5,038 nt of DNA from CADCTB01 sp038214685 (lineage in GTDB: Bacteria; Actinomycetota; Acidimicrobiia; Acidimicrobiales; AC-14): assembly GCA_038214685.1 (NCBI GenBank), contig JBBQRO010000225.1, forward strand, positions 1 to 5,038. Direction: 5' to 3'. Each line of letters starts with the position of its first letter. The first letter of the stretch is position 1. A program made the translations under genes and the position numbers. The notes under the pieces are model-generated. The model ran no database searches and was not told the origin of the DNA. It worked only from the letters and a program-made list of their open reading frames with translations. This document shows, in pieces, positions 1 to 5,038 of this stretch.

Positions 1-1
1 G

Positions 2-220
2 TTCTTCTACACCGACACCCGCCACGCACCGTGGACGGTGATCAAGAGCAACGACAAAAAGCGCGCCCGGCTCGAGGCGATCCGCTACGTGCTCTCGCAG
101 TTCGACTACCCGGAGAAGGACCTGAAGGTGGTGGGGCGACCTGACAGGTCGATCGTGGGCCGAGCCAAGTCGACCCTCGAGATCGGTGAGCGGGCCGACC
201 GGTTGTTCCCGAAGCTCTGA
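2..220 (+). CDS. ppk2: PPK2-family polyphosphate kinase, C-terminal part (5' end outside window)
   Basis: These are the last 72 codons, ending in TGA at 218-220; the start lies upstream of the window. The visible segment opens with a T-D-T-R stretch followed by HAPWTVIKSNDKKRARL, the conserved end of the PPK2 domain (PF03976). There a Trp and a Lys/Arg-rich patch follow the last core strand and lead into the closing helix (A-I-R-Y-V-L). PPK2 enzymes are soluble cytoplasmic P-loop kinases that move phosphate between inorganic polyphosphate and nucleotides. The P-loop and lid motifs lie outside the window, so whether this one favours nucleoside mono- or diphosphates cannot be judged. The tail after the domain (V-G-R-P-D-R-S-I-V-G-R-A) is also typical of actinobacterial members as I remember them. 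It converges with the small minus-strand gene at 276-470, with a hairpin between them. An internal ATG does not occur early enough to make this a separate small gene. Confidence 0.9.
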   Translation, partial: FFYTDTRHAPWTVIKSNDKKRARLEAIRYVLSQFDYPEKDLKVVGRPDRSIVGRAKSTLEIGERADRLFPKL

Positions 221-228
221 GCGGTGGC

Positions 229-250
229 GGTTGGTGGGGTGCCGCCAACC
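229..250. terminator. Short hairpin between convergent ppk2 and the small gene
   Basis: The arms ggttggtgg (229-237) and ccgccaacc (242-250) pair over 9 bp with one G-U wobble around a 4-base loop. The hairpin begins 8 bases after the ppk2 stop and ends 25 bases before the stop of the minus-strand gene, so it could end transcription from both sides. There is no T-run after it in either direction. Such U-less hairpins are common at actinobacterial gene ends, but this one is modest in strength. The terminator role is inferred from position and structure. Confidence 0.5.
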
Positions 251-275
251 CGTCTGCGCAGGCAGTCGGGACCCC

Positions 276-470
276 TCATCCGACGACCTTCGGGTGGGGG
301 AGGTGCAGGTGACCGAGGAGTCCCCTGGCCCAGGCAGCGACACTCGGGGTCGGACGAGGCTCAGACCGCTTGGCCTGTCGGATCTCGCGAACCAAGCGGC
401 GCTCGGTGGCGGCCTTTCGGACGTCGGCCCTCTGCTGGCAGGCCAGTTGTCCTTCGTAACCGGTGTACAT
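276..470 (-). CDS. Small basic protein of unknown function (64 aa)
   Basis: The reading frame starts at ATG 470-468 and stops at TGA 278-276 on the minus strand. The start is chosen because AGGAGA (480-475) sits 4 bases ahead of it, by far the best ribosome binding site in the left half of the window. The frame extends further upstream to 620 but without such a site. About three quarters of third positions are G or C, as expected for a real gene here. The protein starts MYTGYEGQLACQQRADVRK and continues as an Arg/Lys- and Glu-rich, probably helical stretch to about residue 36. A Pro-rich linker (about 38-42) follows, then a hydrophobic tail with W47 and the pair LL at 51-52, and a His/Pro-rich end. 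There is no signal peptide or clear membrane segment. It resembles a class of short Arg/Ala-rich actinobacterial proteins I have seen annotated as hypothetical; I cannot name a function. It is divergent from the LuxR-type regulator and convergent with ppk2. Confidence 0.7.
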   Translation of the reverse strand: MYTGYEGQLACQQRADVRKAATERRLVREIRQAKRSEPRPTPSVAAWARGLLGHLHLPHPKVVG

Positions 471-474
471 GTCG

Positions 475-480
475 TCTCCT
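475..480 (-). promoter_or_regulatory. Ribosome binding site of the small minus-strand gene
   Basis: On the minus strand AGGAGA is followed by four bases (cgac) and then ATG at 470. This is a near-perfect match to the anti-Shine-Dalgarno sequence at good spacing. It decides the start at 470 over longer in-frame versions. Confidence 0.75.
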
Positions 481-515
481 GTGTCGCTCGACCCGAGAGG
501 TGGTCGGAGAACAAC

Positions 516-542
516 TGTCTGCGCCAGACGGTGGCGCAGACA
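516..542. promoter_or_regulatory. Perfect inverted repeat in the divergent intergenic region (possible operator)
   Basis: The arms tgtctgcgcca (516-526) and tggcgcagaca (532-542) are exact reverse complements over 11 bp with a 5-base spacer (gacgg). The site lies 45 bp upstream of the small minus-strand gene's ATG and about 90 bp upstream of the regulator's likely start, where a two-sided operator would be expected. The length and spacing suit a dimeric DNA-binding protein. Since it could equally fold as an RNA hairpin in a 5' leader, the operator role is inference. A nested shorter palindrome is visible in the left half (gtctg-cgc-cagac, 517-529). Confidence 0.5.
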
Positions 543-563
543 TCCGCCACCATGGCGTAGATC

Positions 564-592
564 AAAAACCGCGTCCGAAAATGCGTGAAAAA
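564..592. promoter_or_regulatory. A-tract patch upstream of the regulator gene
   Basis: Three A-runs occur at 564-568, 578-581 and 588-592, in a window where such runs are otherwise nearly absent. Their centres are about 13 and 11 bp apart, close to one helical turn, so the DNA may be bent or act like an UP element. The patch lies 40-68 bases ahead of the proposed regulator start. I cannot place convincing -35 and -10 boxes around it, so the regulatory role is only suggested by position and composition. The rest of 471-631 holds the inverted repeat and nothing else I can name. Confidence 0.25.
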
Positions 593-631
593 GCCTCGCC
601 ATGGGGCGCGGCCCGCGCACATACTCCGATA

Positions 632-3481
632 ATGGGTGTAACGACTAGGTCGTCGCGCGATGTGCTCGTCGGGCGACGTGACGAACTTGTCGCGGGCTTG
701 GCTGCCCTGACCGGTCCCGCCCCCGAGGTACTCATTCATGGTCCACCCGGCATCGGGAAGTCTGCGTTGGCCGCTGAGTTGAGCAAACGGGCAGCCGGAT
801 CGTGGCGACTGGTGCGCGGGTCCGCGCGTGAGTTGGAGATGGGTCAACCGTTCGCCGTACTGGCCGAAGCTGTCAGCGGGCTGGTGGATTGGCCCCCGAC
901 CGGCAGAGTTGCCAGCGTCGAGCTGTGGCTGGAGGTGCTCGACCGGGTCTCGGCGCGAGGTCAGACCATGCTGGTCCTGGAGGACCTGCAGTGGGCCGAT
1001 GTCGGCAGCCTCGCCGTCCTGGCCCGGCTGGCCAGAGGGCACGAGATCTCCTCGGTGGCGGTCCTGGCCACGGCCCGGCCGACCCCGCGGCGGCCGGAGG
1101 TCGACTCCTGGGTGACGTCGTTGAACGGAACCTCGTGCGTCCTCGAACTTCAGGCGCTCCCCCACGAGGCCGTCGTCAAGCAGGTCACCCACCAGATCGG
1201 GCTGCCGCCGGGACCCGGTCTCCAGCGGGAGGTACGCCGCGCCGGTGGCAACCCGGCCATGGTGCGGGAGCTCGTGTCTGCGATGCAGGCCTCCGGGGCG
1301 CTGCGCCGTTCGCTGGACGGGCGCATGGAGTTGGTGGGGGAAGATTGGACGAGTTCGGTGGCCGCCTCGATCTTGAGCCGGCTGGGTTTCCTCACCCTGG
1401 AAGCGCGAACCCTGCTGCACCAGTGCGCCGTGTTGGGTGGCCGCTTCCCGGTGGTCGAGCTCGTCGCGTTCACCGGCCGCGCCACCACCGAGTTGATGCC
1501 GATCATCGAGGAGTTGGGCCGCGCCGGACTGCTGACGGTGGATGGAGAGAAGCTGGTCTTCACCCACGACCTGGTCCGCGAGGCCGTCTACGAGGCGGTG
1601 CCAACGCCGGTCCGGTTGTCGGCCCACGAGGACGCCGCCCGATGTCTCGACGCCGCCGGCGCTTCGCCGGTGGTGGTGGCCGAGCACCTGTTGCGCTCGG
1701 TGCGCAGCGATGACTGCTCCTACGTGGACCGGCTGCGAGCCTCGGCCCACCGGGTGTTGGATCAAGGGCCCGGACTGGCCGTGGCACTCCTCGACGCAGC
1801 GTTGGAGGGACTGAACCCCCTTGACCCACGTCGGCGCGAGCTCCGAGCTGATCGGGCGGGCGCGCTGCTCGCGGCCGGGCGGTTGAGCGAGGCCATGGAG
1901 ACCTGTCGTGATTTGTTGGAGGTGGGGGCGAACCCGCCCGATGCCCCCAGGTTGTGGGAGATGCTCACCCACGCCGCGTTGGCTGCCGGGGTCTTCGACG
2001 CCGACCTCTTCGGGGCCGCTGTGCGATCGGGCGAGGTCACGCCGAGTCAGATCGCGGTGCTGGAGTGCTACCGCGTCCTGGGCGAGGCGCGCAGTGCCGT
2101 CTCGTCGGACGCGGAGACCGCAGCTCGACGGGCGGCCGCGCGGATCAGGCTGGGGCCTGCCTTCTACCTCGACTCCCGCTGTGTCCTCGAGATGGGCCGA
2201 AAGGCCGTGGAGCTCGCTCGGGAAGGGGGTGAGGCCTCGGCTGAGGCCAATGCCCTGTGCATGGTCAGTTTCGGGCTGCACGACCTCCTTGAGCTCAAGG
2301 AGTACGCCACGGTCGCCCAACGGGCCCTGCGGATGGCCGAGGGCAGCGGTGATCGACTGTCCTATGCCATGTACCCCCACGGGACCGCCGGCTTCGCCGC
2401 CTACCAGAGCGATCGACATCAGGAGGCGGCCGAGATCTCTGCTTCCGGCGTACGGACCGCTCAGTCGCTGGGCGATGACAACTACCTCCAACTGATGTTG
2501 GTGACCGGGGCCGGCCAGCACCTGGCGCGCGGCGCCTGGGATGCCGCATTGGCGGACGCGCAGGCCGGGGAGATGTTGGCCCGCGAGATCGGTGCCCGGG
2601 CCTGGGTCGAACCCCCGTTGGTGCGGGCCCACGTGGCTCTGCACCGGGAGGGACCTGCCGCGGCCCGGCCGCATCTCGAGCAGGCGGTCCGGCTCGTCGA
2701 GGACGGCACCCCGAACTTCGAGAGCGGCGGGACGGTCCGTCTCGAGATGATGGTCCTGGAGCGGGAGGGCGCGGTCGCGGAGGCCGCCCGTGCGGCGATC
2801 GCGTTGTGGGCCGACCTCGACACCCTGGGGCTGGCGGTCGACCAGGCACCACTCGCACCCACGGTCGTCCGGCTCGCCCGTGGGTCTGGTTGCTTAGAGA
2901 TTGTGAAGTCGGTGGTCGCCTTCGCTGAGGCGGCCGCGGCACGCAACGTAGGGGTGCCGAGCCTGAAGTCGTGGTCCCTGCGCGCGCGGGGGCTGGCCGA
3001 AGGCGACCCGGAGCTCTTGCTGGAGGGTCTGCGGGAGGCGAGGCGGTCGTTGCGACGCCCCGACATCGCCAACACTGCCGCCGAAGCAACGCTACTCCTG
3101 GTGGCGGCCAACCGCTGTGAGGAGGCTAGGTCCTGTGCTCATGAGGCGCTCGGTATCTGGGGCGATCTGCAGGCGACGGCGGAGCTTGCCCGGCTGCGGG
3201 CGGAGTTTCGTGCGGCCGGGCTGGTCACCGGGGTGCGGGGGAGTCGGTCGCGTCCGCGCTCGGGGTGGGAGTCGCTGACCCCGACCGAGGTGCGGGTGGC
3301 CCGCCTGGCCGCGGAGGCCCGCTCCAACCCCGAGATCGCCGACCTGCTGGTGGTCTCCCGACGCACGGTGCAGACCCACGTCGGCCATGTCCTGGCCAAG
3401 TTGGGGATCTCCTCGCGCCGCGAGCTGGTGCAGGCCGCTTCGCAGGGTCGCCTGGAGCAGTTGGGCGCGGACAGTGAGTGA
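632..3481 (+). CDS. LAL-type LuxR-family transcriptional regulator with AAA/P-loop ATPase (949 aa)
   Basis: This is a large cytoplasmic transcriptional activator of the LAL (MalT-like) type. An ATPase module opens the protein: LVGRRDEL at 12-19, Walker A GPPGIGKS at 37-44, Walker B LVLEDLQWAD at 114-123 with D118, a GGNP turn at 205-208, and FTHDLVREAVYEAV from 310. Residues from about 330 to 870 are Ala/Leu/Arg-rich helices typical of TPR-like repeats. A LuxR helix-turn-helix closes it at about 882-935: LTPTE 882-886, SNPEIADLL 898-906, SRRTVQTHV 909-917, KLGISSRREL 923-932. The usual Gly three residues before N899 is Ala896; other signature positions are present. In the family, ligand and ATP binding drive oligomerisation and promoter activation; the ligand here cannot be read. 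ATG 632 was chosen because the domain starts about 10 residues after it, but no Shine-Dalgarno precedes it. ATG 581 and GTG 662 are alternatives, while the frame's extension back to 224 lacks gene-like sequence and overlaps the small minus-strand gene. One TTA codon lies at residue 755. The length fits the family. It probably controls itself or the glycosyltransferase behind it. Confidence 0.93.
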   Translation: MGVTTRSSRDVLVGRRDELVAGLAALTGPAPEVLIHGPPGIGKSALAAELSKRAAGSWRLVRGSARELEMGQPFAVLAEAVSGLVDWPPTGRVASVELWLEVLDRVSARGQTMLVLEDLQWADVGSLAVLARLARGHEISSVAVLATARPTPRRPEVDSWVTSLNGTSCVLELQALPHEAVVKQVTHQIGLPPGPGLQREVRRAGGNPAMVRELVSAMQASGALRRSLDGRMELVGEDWTSSVAASILSRLGFLTLEARTLLHQCAVLGGRFPVVELVAFTGRATTELMPIIEELGRAGLLTVDGEKLVFTHDLVREAVYEAVPTPVRLSAHEDAARCLDAAGASPVVVAEHLLRSVRSDDCSYVDRLRASAHRVLDQGPGLAVALLDAALEGLNPLDPRRRELRADRAGALLAAGRLSEAMETCRDLLEVGANPPDAPRLWEMLTHAALAAGVFDADLFGAAVRSGEVTPSQIAVLECYRVLGEARSAVSSDAETAARRAAARIRLGPAFYLDSRCVLEMGRKAVELAREGGEASAEANALCMVSFGLHDLLELKEYATVAQRALRMAEGSGDRLSYAMYPHGTAGFAAYQSDRHQEAAEISASGVRTAQSLGDDNYLQLMLVTGAGQHLARGAWDAALADAQAGEMLAREIGARAWVEPPLVRAHVALHREGPAAARPHLEQAVRLVEDGTPNFESGGTVRLEMMVLEREGAVAEAARAAIALWADLDTLGLAVDQAPLAPTVVRLARGSGCLEIVKSVVAFAEAAAARNVGVPSLKSWSLRARGLAEGDPELLLEGLREARRSLRRPDIANTAAEATLLLVAANRCEEARSCAHEALGIWGDLQATAELARLRAEFRAAGLVTGVRGSRSRPRSGWESLTPTEVRVARLAAEARSNPEIADLLVVSRRTVQTHVGHVLAKLGISSRRELVQAASQGRLEQLGADSE

Positions 3482-3532
3482 AGTACGCCGCAGTGACGGA
3501 TGTTTCGGCAGCCACCGTGGACCGACCATGGC

Positions 3533-3553
3533 AGAACCAGCGGTGTAGAACCA
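3533..3553. repeat. Pair of AGAACCA direct repeats ahead of the glycosyltransferase
   Basis: AGAACCA occurs at 3533-3539 and again at 3547-3553, a 14-bp period, in the 95-bp gap between the regulator and glycosyltransferase genes. The second copy ends 23 bases before the ATG. Two 7-mers in a short gap can occur by chance, so a binding-site role is speculative. No convincing promoter boxes are visible in the gap. Confidence 0.25.
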
Positions 3554-3567
3554 CACCTTTCGGGAAT

Positions 3568-3571
3568 GGAG
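3568..3571 (+). promoter_or_regulatory. Ribosome binding site of the glycosyltransferase
   Basis: GGAG is followed by five bases and then ATG at 3577. This supports 3577 over the in-frame GTG at 3478, which overlaps the regulator's stop codon and would add 33 residues unlike the family's N-terminus. Confidence 0.7.
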
Positions 3572-3576
3572 CACTT

Positions 3577-4872
3577 ATGAAGATCGCCCTCGTCACCAGC
3601 GGAACCCGCGGTGACGTTCAACCCATGGTGGTGGTGGGCGCCGAGCTCGCCCGCCGAGGACACGACGTCTCCCTGGGGGTGCCTCCCAACCTGGTGGACA
3701 CCGGCCTGCGGTGTGGGCTGCGGTCGAGCAGCTTCGGCCCGGACACCCAAGCCTTCATGGAGTCCGCGGAGGGACAGCGCTGGCTGGCGGCGGGTGATGT
3801 ACGCACCTTCATGGACGAGATGATGGCGGTGTCCACGAGCGTGTTCCCCGAAACGATGCGTGAGCTGCAGGAGATGGCCGACGGCGCCGAGCTGATCGTG
3901 GGTGGAATCCTGGCGGAGGACCTCGCACTGCCGATGGCGGAGAAGCTGGGCGCCCCCTACGCGTCGCTGCACAGCGCGCCGTACCGACGCACGAGGGCCT
4001 TCCCGCAGTTCATGGTGACGACCCGCAGACTGCCGGGGCCCCTCAATCGGGCCACGGGCGCACTCTTCGACCGAGTTTGGTGGAAAGGCGTGTCGGGTGA
4101 GGTAGCCATGTTCCGCCAGGAGCTCGGTCTGCCTGCCGATCCGACACCGACTGCCCGGAAGTTGGTGGACGGGGGCCGCCTGGAGTTGCAGGCCTACAGC
4201 CCCTCACTCGTGTCGGGCATCTCGGACTACGGCCCACGTCGTCCGCTCATCGGGGTGCCGGTGCCTAGTCCGGAGCTGCGGCGCGAGCTCGCAGATGCGC
4301 CGGTCGGCGGACGACTGGAGGAGTGGCTGGCGGCGGGCGAGGCCCCGGTATACGTCGGGATGGGCAGTATGCCGATCGCGAACCCGGTCGCCACCCTCGA
4401 CATGGTCACCACGGCAAGCCGCCGGTTGGGGTTGCGGGCGGTAGTGAGTGCCGGGTGGAGCCAGTTGGCGTCCTCGGAGTCTGACGACGTTTTGGTGGTG
4501 GGGGCCGTCGACCACGAGAGCCTGTTGCCCCGTTGCCGCGCCGCGGTCCATCACGGCGGCATCGGGACCACCACGGCGAGCCTGTCCGCCGGGCTGCCGA
4601 CCCTGATCTGTTCGGTCTTTGCCGACCAGCCCTTCTGGGGAACCCACCTGACGAGGCTCGGGGTCGGTGCGCATGTGCCGTTCGCCCAGCTCGACGCCGC
4701 CGCACTGGAGCGGGGTTTGGGTACGTTGCTCGAGCCCGACACCATCGAGCGGGCGGCGGCCTTGGGCGAGCGTTTGAGGGCTGAGCCGTCTGCGGCCGAA
4801 GCCGCGGCGGATCGATTGGAGGCTCTGGTCGGCTCGGTGCGACCGGACCGAGGGTCCGAAGCCCCGCGCTGA
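3577..4872 (+). CDS. GT1-family glycosyltransferase, MGT/UGT type (431 aa)
   Basis: The enzyme should transfer a sugar from a nucleotide donor to a lipid, peptidolipid or small-molecule acceptor, working in the cytoplasm or at the inner membrane face. The N-terminal half begins MKIALVTSGTRGDVQP, the first strand and loop of the GT28-like N domain. Asp13 sits at the place of the proposed catalytic base in vancomycin-type glycosyltransferases (GtfA/B/D). GHDV near 27-30 and VPPNL near 34-38 follow. In the C-terminal half VYVGMGSM (258-265) opens the second Rossmann domain, and HHGGIGTTT (325-333) with ADQPFWG (349-355) forms the donor-binding motif. The length is normal and nothing looks broken. 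The VPPNL and GPDTQ segments recall mycobacterial glycopeptidolipid glycosyltransferases, but the donor and acceptor cannot be read. ATG 3577 has a good Shine-Dalgarno and starts right at the first strand. No signal peptide or membrane span is seen. The gene follows the regulator by 95 bp on the same strand and is followed by a strong hairpin, so the two may share a transcript or a control circuit. Confidence 0.92.
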   Translation: MKIALVTSGTRGDVQPMVVVGAELARRGHDVSLGVPPNLVDTGLRCGLRSSSFGPDTQAFMESAEGQRWLAAGDVRTFMDEMMAVSTSVFPETMRELQEMADGAELIVGGILAEDLALPMAEKLGAPYASLHSAPYRRTRAFPQFMVTTRRLPGPLNRATGALFDRVWWKGVSGEVAMFRQELGLPADPTPTARKLVDGGRLELQAYSPSLVSGISDYGPRRPLIGVPVPSPELRRELADAPVGGRLEEWLAAGEAPVYVGMGSMPIANPVATLDMVTTASRRLGLRAVVSAGWSQLASSESDDVLVVGAVDHESLLPRCRAAVHHGGIGTTTASLSAGLPTLICSVFADQPFWGTHLTRLGVGAHVPFAQLDAAALERGLGTLLEPDTIERAAALGERLRAEPSAAEAAADRLEALVGSVRPDRGSEAPR

Positions 4873-4887
4873 GACGGTTGGTCGTAG

Positions 4888-4946
4888 CTGACCACGAAAC
4901 GACACGAACCCCCGGCGAAAGCGCCGGGGGTTCGTGTCGTGGTCAG
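4888..4946. terminator. Long bulged stem-loop, probable terminator shared by convergent genes
   Basis: The inner stem pairs gacacgaacccccggcg (4901-4917) with 4922-4938 over 17 perfect base pairs around a 4-base loop (aaag). An outer stem pairs ctgaccac (4888-4895) with gtggtcag (4939-4946) over 8 bp, with a 5-base bulge (gaaac, 4896-4900) on the left side only. It begins 15 bases after the glycosyltransferase stop and ends 23 bases before the stop of the minus-strand gene, so it can act on both transcripts. No T-run follows on either strand, as is common for actinobacterial terminators. Confidence 0.8.
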
Positions 4947-4969
4947 TGCACTACTCAGTCAGGCGAGGA

Positions 4970-5038
4970 TCACTTCGTGTTGACGGTGATCGTGGCGATG
5001 CCGACCAGCAGGCCGGGCTTGACGGCGTCGGTCTTGAA
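4970..5038 (-). CDS. C-terminal end of an unrecognised protein (start outside window)
   Basis: Read on the minus strand, 22 codons run from the window edge to TGA at 4972-4970. All 22 third positions are G or C, and first positions are richer in G+C than second positions, the usual order for a coding frame here. The peptide ends VGIATITVNTK after a DAVKPGLL segment, which looks like a turn followed by an alternating hydrophobic/polar beta strand closing a domain. That is too little to name a family. The gene converges with the glycosyltransferase, with the long hairpin between them. A competing plus-strand reading from GTG 4977 is possible but less likely. Confidence 0.55.
   Translation of the reverse strand, partial: FKTDAVKPGLLVGIATITVNTK

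Noticed and set aside
186..560. 124-codon plus-strand open frame across the ppk2 end and the intergenic region
   Set aside because: It overlaps ppk2 and the small minus-strand gene, has no ribosome binding site, and its sequence looks like a shadow of the minus-strand frame.
224..631. Extension of the regulator frame upstream to GTG 224
   Set aside because: It would add 136 residues of Arg/Pro/Gly-rich sequence with no domain, overlaps the small minus-strand gene that has a strong ribosome binding site, and the ATPase domain begins only after 632.
628..633. GATAAT as a -10 promoter box
   Set aside because: It overlaps the likely start codon and no -35-like hexamer lies 16-18 bases upstream (the region there is ggcgcg-like). 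A leaderless or downstream start would be needed to make use of it.
1150..1563. 137-codon minus-strand open frame inside the regulator (and similar long frames at 2295-3089 and 4204-4905)
   Set aside because: These are antisense shadows caused by G/C bias at third positions; the sense frame has clear domain motifs throughout.
3478..3576. GTG 3478 overlapping the regulator stop (GTGA) as a coupled start for the glycosyltransferase
   Set aside because: The extra 33 residues precede the normal first beta strand of the family, and ATG 3577 has a well-placed GGAG.
1..5038. tRNA, rRNA, CRISPR array, insertion sequence or attachment site
   Set aside because: No cloverleaf-like element, spaced repeat array, transposase motif or terminal repeats were seen by eye on either strand.

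Overview
The window looks like chromosomal DNA of a high-GC Gram-positive bacterium (Actinomycetota; a Propionibacteriales or mycobacteria-like relative is my guess). The basis is very high G+C, strong G/C bias at third codon positions, dense ORFs on every frame from that bias, and protein families typical of the group. No RNA gene, insertion sequence, CRISPR array or phage gene is visible.

Layout. (1) 2-220, plus strand: the last 72 codons of a PPK2-type polyphosphate kinase, followed by a small hairpin. (2) 276-470, minus strand: a small 64-residue basic protein with a very good ribosome binding site, convergent with ppk2. (3) 471-631: a short divergent control region with a perfect 11-bp-arm inverted repeat and a patch of A-tracts. 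(4) 632-3481, plus strand: a 949-residue LuxR-family regulator of the LAL/MalT-like type (N-terminal P-loop ATPase, helical-repeat middle, C-terminal LuxR helix-turn-helix). (5) 3577-4872, plus strand: a 431-residue GT1-family glycosyltransferase with its own Shine-Dalgarno, 95 bp behind the regulator. (6) 4888-4946: a long stem-loop, probably a shared terminator. (7) 4970-5038, minus strand: the last 22 codons of an unrecognised gene convergent with the glycosyltransferase.

How the parts may work together. The regulator and glycosyltransferase form a two-gene same-strand unit bounded by the divergent control region and the terminator hairpin. The simplest reading is a large ATP-binding transcriptional activator next to the enzyme it may control, with the enzyme glycosylating a lipid, a peptidolipid or a small-molecule natural product. 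The ppk2 tail and the downstream minus-strand gene are probably unrelated neighbours. I see no clear sign of a wholly new system. The least explained parts are the small minus-strand gene, the palindrome between the divergent genes, and a single TTA codon inside the regulator.
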